Source: JAHEJA01 sp965656445
GTDB lineage: Bacteria; Pseudomonadota; Alphaproteobacteria; Rhodobacterales; Rhodobacteraceae
NCBI GenBank assembly: GCA_965656445.1
Contig: CBFHKO010000001.1
Coordinates: 434,001-498,000 of the forward strand
Reading direction: 5' to 3'
DNA: 64,000 nt
A program made the translations under genes and the position numbers. The number at the start of each line of letters is the position of its first letter. Within the stretch, counting starts at the first letter, position 1. This document shows positions 60,379 through 64,000 of the stretch, in pieces. A model generated the notes under the pieces. That model saw nothing but the letters and a program-made list of their open reading frames with translations, was not told the origin of the DNA and did no database searches.

Positions 60379-61401
60379 CTAAGCGATCATTTGCCAAACA
60401 ACCCCTGCCCCGATTGCCCCCAAAACGGCGAGAACTAGATATGCACCAAAAACACGCGGCTTGACCAAGGCCCAAACAGCCAGCGCCGCTGGGATCGAGC
60501 TGACGCCACCTGCAACCATAAAGCTAAGTGCAGCACCCGCGCTCATACCTTGGGTCATGAGAGCATCCACAAGCGGAACCGCCGCATATCCATTCAAATA
60601 GGCCGGCGCCCCAATAAAGGCCGCAAGGACAATCGTACCCACACCCTCACCTCCTAAGGCCTGTGCCACCCATTCGGCAGGGACATAACGGATCATCAAG
60701 GCTTCGATTGTATAGGCCAACATAAGCCATTTGGTCAAAAAGACTGCGTTTTCTACGGCTGTATCTCGGAATGCTAATCTACGTTCGTCCTCTTTCCAGA
60801 AGGACCAAACAGGATCACCCTGAAACGGCGCCTTAACGCCACAGCATCCGCCAACCTGAGGCTTTTCGCGAAGGGGATCAACAAAGACGGCATTTTTGGC
60901 GAACGCCATTGTGACAAAGCCACCAAACAGACCCAAGCTTACCGCCGCCAAGGTCTTTGCAATGGCAAAATCAAACCCAAGCGTGCCACTGGTAATCGCA
61001 AACATCGCAGGGTCCATCAGCGGAGAGGACAACCAAAATGCCATAACCGCCGCCAAGGGGGCCCCAACCGCCAAGAGCGCGGCGATAAAAGGAATAACCT
61101 CACAGGAACAAAAGGGCGACAGCCCCCCAAGCAATGCCGCCAAGATGATCATGCGCACTTGCGCCCCTTGAAATGCCCGCGCCAATAAGGTTTCAGCGCC
61201 TGTGGCCTTGAGATAGGCAACTGCAAGAACCGCAAAAATGATAAAGGGGGCAGTCGTGCTCATTGCTCCTAGAGTGAAGCCCAACGTTGGCCCAAATTCA
61301 GCAGGGAGAGCAATCGCGATCACAAGATAAATGGCGATAATGGCGGCGAAGGCTCCATCAATTTTTGGGAGCTTCCGAGTAGCTTGAGAGATATCAGTCA
61401 T
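60379..61401 (-). CDS. ArsP/DUF318-type permease
   Basis: A 340-residue membrane protein with eight to ten hydrophobic segments, the DUF318/ArsP permease family. FCSCEVIPFIAALLAVG near residue 95, GGCCG in the cytoplasmic loop (about 180) and IGAPAYLNGYAAVPLV in the second half are characteristic. Members export organoarsenicals, copper or zinc; the metal here is not certain. It starts at ATG 61401 with AGGAAA close upstream and overlaps the ArsR gene by 8 bases, so the regulator likely controls it in response to the exported metal. Confidence 0.82.
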   Translation of the reverse strand: MTDISQATRKLPKIDGAFAAIIAIYLVIAIALPAEFGPTLGFTLGAMSTTAPFIIFAVLAVAYLKATGAETLLARAFQGAQVRMIILAALLGGLSPFCSCEVIPFIAALLAVGAPLAAVMAFWLSSPLMDPAMFAITSGTLGFDFAIAKTLAAVSLGLFGGFVTMAFAKNAVFVDPLREKPQVGGCCGVKAPFQGDPVWSFWKEDERRLAFRDTAVENAVFLTKWLMLAYTIEALMIRYVPAEWVAQALGGEGVGTIVLAAFIGAPAYLNGYAAVPLVDALMTQGMSAGAALSFMVAGGVSSIPAALAVWALVKPRVFGAYLVLAVLGAIGAGVVWQMIA

Positions 61402-61738
61402 GAGTTTCCTGTTCCTGTAATGCATCACAATCTGCACAACATTCAGTCATTAAGAAATTTGAGAGCACCGTAATCTGATCAAAGGCAACCGCCGCACAAA
61501 TCACCGAACGCCCTTGTTTGGTTTGCGCGACAAGGTCCGCTTGGCAGAGGATTTTGACATGATGGGTTAATGTCGATCCCGTCACACCACACCGCTCCCC
61601 AAGCACCCCAATCGGCAAACCCTCAGGCCCCGCACGCACCAAAGTCCGCAAAACCTGCAGCCGCTGCTCTGAACCAAGGGCCGCAAACATAGAGGCCGTT
61701 TGAGCCAGTTCGAGATGTGAATCACTAAATATTTTCAT
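61394..61738 (-). CDS. ArsR-family metalloregulator
   Basis: A 114-residue ArsR/SmtB repressor with a winged helix (about 15-90): ALGSEQRLQVLRTLVRAG, then GVTGSTLTHHVKILCQADLV as recognition part, and a C-terminal Cys cluster ECCADCD (residues about 99-105) that could bind arsenite or another thiophilic metal. It controls the adjacent permease, with which it overlaps by 8 bases. A repeat and promoter just upstream suggest a near-leaderless transcript. Confidence 0.88.
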   Translation of the reverse strand: MKIFSDSHLELAQTASMFAALGSEQRLQVLRTLVRAGPEGLPIGVLGERCGVTGSTLTHHVKILCQADLVAQTKQGRSVICAAVAFDQITVLSNFLMTECCADCDALQEQETHD

Positions 61739-61773
61739 ATTTCTAATATTATCGAAATATAAATCAAAGACAA
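61737..61773 (-). promoter_or_regulatory. ArsR promoter and operator
   Basis: An inverted repeat ATATTTC (61737-61743) / GAAATAT (61754-61760) spans the start region. On the minus strand a promoter -35 TTGTCT (61768-61773), 16 bases, -10 TAATAT (61746-61751) fits. Transcription would start near 61739-61740, 0-2 bases before the ATG, and the operator covers the -10 element, as expected for autorepression. Confidence 0.55.
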
Positions 61774-61882
61774 GGCTTTCTTTGTCTCGTGTTCAGAAAC
61801 TGAAATGACCGCCCTCGACTAGATACCGGCGACAGATGCGTGGTTGACAAGACTTACAGCTAGATCTCAATTTTCATGACGT
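61774..61882. other. Intergenic stretch left of the island, no gene seen
   Basis: This stretch between the arsR promoter and the left 21-base repeat holds no convincing coding frame. It is A/T-rich and contains GACTAGATACCGG, whose GACTAGA also occurs in the structured element at 63.54 kb. Confidence 0.5.
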
Positions 61883-62089
61883 TTGAGGAGGTGGCGGAAA
61901 CGAAGGGCACTTTTCGCGTCCAAGACTAATATGGTGCAACTTGCATTAAATAACCGAGTTAGCAGTCCTCAGATATGTAAGAACCTAGGAATTAGCAGAA
62001 CAAGTCATTATCGGATCTTTGCTGATTTGAAAGAAAAAATTCCAAAAAACCACTGTCTGTGGCCCGAGCTTGCAAATTTTGGCGCATAG
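61883..62089 (+). pseudogene. Recombinase/resolvase-like C-terminal fragment
   Basis: A 68-codon frame whose first codons read through the left direct repeat. The middle resembles the helix-turn-helix end of serine resolvases: LNNRVSSPQICKNLGISRTSHYRIF. No catalytic N-terminal domain precedes it; the match stops at the repeat boundary, consistent with deletion of the rest of the gene. A free-standing small helix-turn-helix protein cannot be excluded. Identity is by motif only and the start codon is a TTG. Confidence 0.35.
61887..61907. repeat. Left direct repeat (att-like) matching the tRNA-Ser 3' end
   Basis: The 21 bases GGAGGTGGCGGAAACGAAGG plus one G are identical to 63743-63763. They comprise, on the minus strand, the T-arm edge, acceptor 3' half, discriminator and CCA of tRNA-Ser(GCU) and five bases beyond. 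Flanking bases differ at once on both sides. It is best read as the distal attachment site left by tRNA-targeted integration. Confidence 0.8.
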
Positions 62090-62146
62090 CTTATGAGAAA
62101 CGTGTGAGTTGATCATTGTTTGTACTACCTAAGGAGCTTCGGTAAA

Positions 62147-63193
62147 ATGAAGGAAGTAGATGTTTTAGTGCCAAATTTCAAACGGCGGCTTTCAGGTGTG
62201 ACATCCACGATAGTTCGGCTTGTTCCAATTCAATCTCAAAGTATGAACATACGCACATGTGGCATGGGTTTACCTAAAACGTTTAACAGTATGTCCCTAC
62301 TCAAGATACTTTTAATGTCTCGCTCTGGCCCGTCTGGGGTACGTGTCTGGCACGCAAGACGAAATGTTGAAATGGCGTTTGGTTTGATCTTAAAACACCT
62401 GCTTGGTAAGAAATTAGCATTAGTCTTCACCTCAGCTTCGCAAAGACATCATACTTCCTTCACAAAATACCTTATACAAAAAATGGATTTCATTGTTGCA
62501 ACCTCAAAAAAGACAGCATCATATCTTGAACGCGACGCAAGTGTTGTAATGCATGGAATTGATACGGATAATTTTTCTCCGACGAAGGACAAGGTTAGCC
62601 TTCGCAGAGAATTAGGCTTGCCAATACACGGACAAATCGTTGGGTGTTTTGGCCGAATAAGACATCAAAAAGGCACGGATGTGTTTGTAAAGGCGATGAT
62701 CGACGTTCTACAAAAAAACTCCACCGCATTCGGAATTATCATGGGTCGTGCTACCCAAAAAGACTAGGGCTTTTTTGATAGCCTAAAAGACACGGTTGCA
62801 GCTTCAGGATTGTCTGACCGGATCTTATTTTTGCCAGAGGTACAAGTTTGGGAGATCCCCGATTGGTATAAGTCTCTAGACCTATACGTGGCTCCGCAGC
62901 GTTGGGAGGGTTTTGGATTGACACCTTTAGAAGCTATGTCTTGTGGTGTACCCGTAGTAGCTACGAAGGTGGGTGCCTTTGAGGAATTGGTGGTAGACGG
63001 AGTGACAGGCCAGTTGATAGACGCAGATGATCTGGCCCAAATGTCTCAATCTATTACTAGCTATCTAGATCATACAAATAAAATTAAGGAACATGGTGTC
63101 GCGGCACGAAACCATGTTTTGCAAAACTTTAAAATTGAACACGAGGCTGATAGTCTAAACACAATTTACAAAACTCTTCTATCGTTACGTTGA
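62147..63193 (+). pseudogene. LpcC-like GT4 glycosyltransferase with in-frame amber codon
   Basis: One reading frame of 348 codons encodes a GT4 transferase like the LPS-core mannosyltransferase LpcC: VPNFKRRLSGVTSTI at the N-terminus, VWHARRNVEMAFG, VFTSASQRHHTSFTK, GCFGRIRHQKGTDVFV, then YVAPQRWEGFGLTPLEAMSCGVPVVA with the E-x7-E nucleotide-sugar motif. A single TAG at codon 207 (62765-62767) splits it between GRATQKD and GFFDSLKD. Frame and similarity continue unbroken, so the change is one nonsense mutation, perhaps CAG to TAG. AAGGAG lies 10 bases before ATG 62147. Downstream codons look intact, so loss may be recent. Confidence 0.78.
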
Positions 63194-63742
63194 AACGACA
63201 AGTCTAGGCCACGTTCAGTTGTAAATGTAGCACTCTAAATTAGCACAATAGAAGCGAATAAAGGAATTAATGCGCTGGCTAGTCGCTGAAACACAATTAC
63301 CAAACTCTCAAAGCATTGCTTGATATCTATGCAAGCATCACTCACTGCTAGCAGCAGCTAACCTGCTTACTGTCGTTGAAGGCGACAAGACGGCTCATTA
63401 CCCTCGTCAGAGATCAAATTTAAGAAGTGCGACGCAAAAGGTAACCGCAAAAATAGCATTTTATCCTCTGGTAAAAAAGAATTCGCCTTGGATAGCACTT
63501 CTACAACACCAAATGTCCCTTAAGAGGCGTCACATTGGTGACTAGAGTGGCGCTTCTAGTCGCCGTACACAGATAACTACAAAGCAAGATAACGGGTAAA
63601 GGCCCACTTATTTCGAGCAAAGTGAGTGAAAACTAACAGTTACAAGCGATTTCACTTAATTGCAAATTTATGGAACGACCCAAGACTGGGAGCGAATTCT
63701 TATGGAGTAACTCTTTAACTGTTGTTGCTAAACGTACTTACG
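63194..63742. other. Non-coding part of the island
   Basis: About 550 A/T-rich bases without a convincing open frame, between the glycosyltransferase pseudogene and the right repeat. It contains a structured inverted-repeat cluster at 63526-63564. A short frame starting at 63670 runs through the tRNA and is not a gene. Confidence 0.6.
63526..63564. repeat. Nested inverted repeats in the island
   Basis: GTCAC-ATTG-GTGAC (63529-63542) is immediately overlapped by GACTAGA (63540-63546), eight bases, TCTAGTC (63555-63561), and an outer GGCG/CGCC pair (63526-63529 and 63561-63564) encloses both. It may be a recombination site, a terminator-like structure or a small RNA fragment; the sequence gives no clear choice. 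Confidence 0.4.
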
Positions 63743-63763
63743 GGAGGTGGCGGAAACGAAGGG
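63743..63763. repeat. Right direct repeat (att-like) at the tRNA-Ser 3' end
   Basis: The 21-base copy identical to 61887-61907, here embedded in the 3' end of the intact tRNA-Ser(GCU). The distance between copies is 1856 bases. Confidence 0.8.
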
Positions 63764-63837
63764 ATTCGAACCCTCGAGACGGTTTCCCGCCTACTCCCTT
63801 AGCAGGGGAGCGCCTTCGACCACTCGGCCACGTTTCC
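63748..63837 (-). tRNA. tRNA-Ser(GCU)
   Basis: Read on the minus strand the molecule begins GGAAACG and ends CGTTTCC-G-CCA, a perfect 7-base acceptor stem. The D-arm region contains GCCGAGTGGTCGAAGGC, the anticodon stem CTCCC/GGGAG surrounds loop CTGCTAA with anticodon GCU (63801-63803), a long variable arm typical of tRNA-Ser follows, and the T-arm has GGTTCGAATCC. The CCA is encoded. Reads AGC/AGU codons. Its 3' end carries the right island repeat. Confidence 0.96.
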
Positions 63838-64000
63838 GCCGACGGGTGTAGCGGTGAAATTCTCTAAGGACAAGAGGGCAAAGGGGGAAAAATTTCAAAA
63901 TCTGCAATCAATTTTGCCGCCTCTCTTGATAAAAATCTCCCCAAATTTGGGATCTGTATCCTATCGGTTTTACGTCGGTATTATGTCGGTGCTTGCCGCA
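63838..64000. other. Right-edge stretch, likely tRNA-Ser promoter region
   Basis: No gene is visible in these 163 bases, which lie upstream of the minus-strand tRNA and should hold its promoter, though I cannot place a convincing -35/-10 pair. The 12-base palindrome CCCAAATTTGGG occurs within it, and ACGTCGGTATTATGTCGGTG near the end holds two copies of GTCGGT. Confidence 0.4.

Noticed and set aside
62147..63193. Programmed read-through or pyrrolysine at the glycosyltransferase amber codon
   Set aside because: Nothing in the surrounding sequence suggests a read-through signal, and the gene lies in a decaying island; a nonsense mutation is simpler.
63670..63867. 65-codon plus-strand frame over the tRNA
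   Set aside because: It reads antisense through tRNA-Ser(GCU); the typical translation RWRKRRDSNPRD is the well-known artefact of tRNA genes.
1..64000. CRISPR array, rRNA operon, intact prophage or intact insertion sequence
   Set aside because: No regularly spaced repeats, rRNA sequence, phage structural genes or full transposase with terminal repeats were seen on reading the window.

Overview
The window looks like a chromosomal segment of an alphaproteobacterium of the Rhodobacteraceae (Roseobacter group). This rests on gene content and neighbourhoods rather than any single marker: MttB-like methyltransferase, DUF3572-PleD, PrpE, overlapping PaaI thioesterases beside a beta-oxidation operon, the ECF sigma/EF-hand/periplasmic metal sensor set, SPOR and TTT transport genes, an alphaproteobacterial LexA box, and a GC content that looks near 50 %. 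The genus cannot be fixed from the sequence alone. Gene density is very high, with many 4-base ATGA overlaps and several convergent pairs whose stop codons overlap.

Layout. 1-10.7 kb: 5' end of an H-NOX (haem NO-binding) gene at the left edge, MttB-like methyltransferase, HAD phosphatase, DUF3572, a PleD-type diguanylate cyclase with a degenerate first receiver, prpE, nadK, glyA and a UshA-like 5'-nucleotidase. 10.3-13.4 kb: DUF952-pyrD-arsC and a MATE exporter. 13.4-26.9 kb: lipid/acyl-CoA region with two PaaI thioesterases, two tandem MerR regulators, then acyl-CoA dehydrogenase (two), GST, thiolase and FadJ in one operon, followed by a sulfotransferase, an EamA exporter, an acyl-CoA ligase and a membrane protein that resembles an M48 peptidase without its active site. 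26.9-35.0 kb: SPOR protein, the nucleoside salvage operon cdd-deoA-deoB-add-upp, and divergent malic enzyme maeB. 35.0-37.0 kb: EF-hand protein, ECF sigma, putative anti-sigma, CpxP-like sensor. 37.2-45.2 kb: DUF983, NUDIX, fatty acid desaturase, XRE regulator, aldo/keto reductase, an ImuA-like gene directly behind a LexA box and followed by an MFS transporter, and metG.

45.3-60.4 kb is the most distinctive accessory block: a glycine-amidinotransferase-like enzyme and a FAD oxidoreductase, then a tricarboxylate module. It comprises TcuA/TcuB (tricarballylate-type oxidation), a GntR regulator with a perfect 16-base-arm palindrome in the shared promoter, an AbrB-type membrane protein, a D-2-hydroxyacid dehydrogenase, a PrpF isomerase, an isocitrate/isopropylmalate-type dehydrogenase, a TctA-TctB fusion permease, a TctC binding protein and the TctD/TctE two-component system. 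Together these could sense, import, oxidise, isomerise and decarboxylate a tricarboxylic acid whose identity is not known.

60.4-64 kb: an ArsR-regulated permease, then a short A/T-rich region (61.887-63.763 kb) bounded by 21-base direct repeats. The right repeat is the 3' end of an intact tRNA-Ser(GCU). Inside are a recombinase-like fragment and an LpcC-like glycosyltransferase interrupted by one in-frame amber codon. It reads as the remnant of a tRNA-targeted genomic island.
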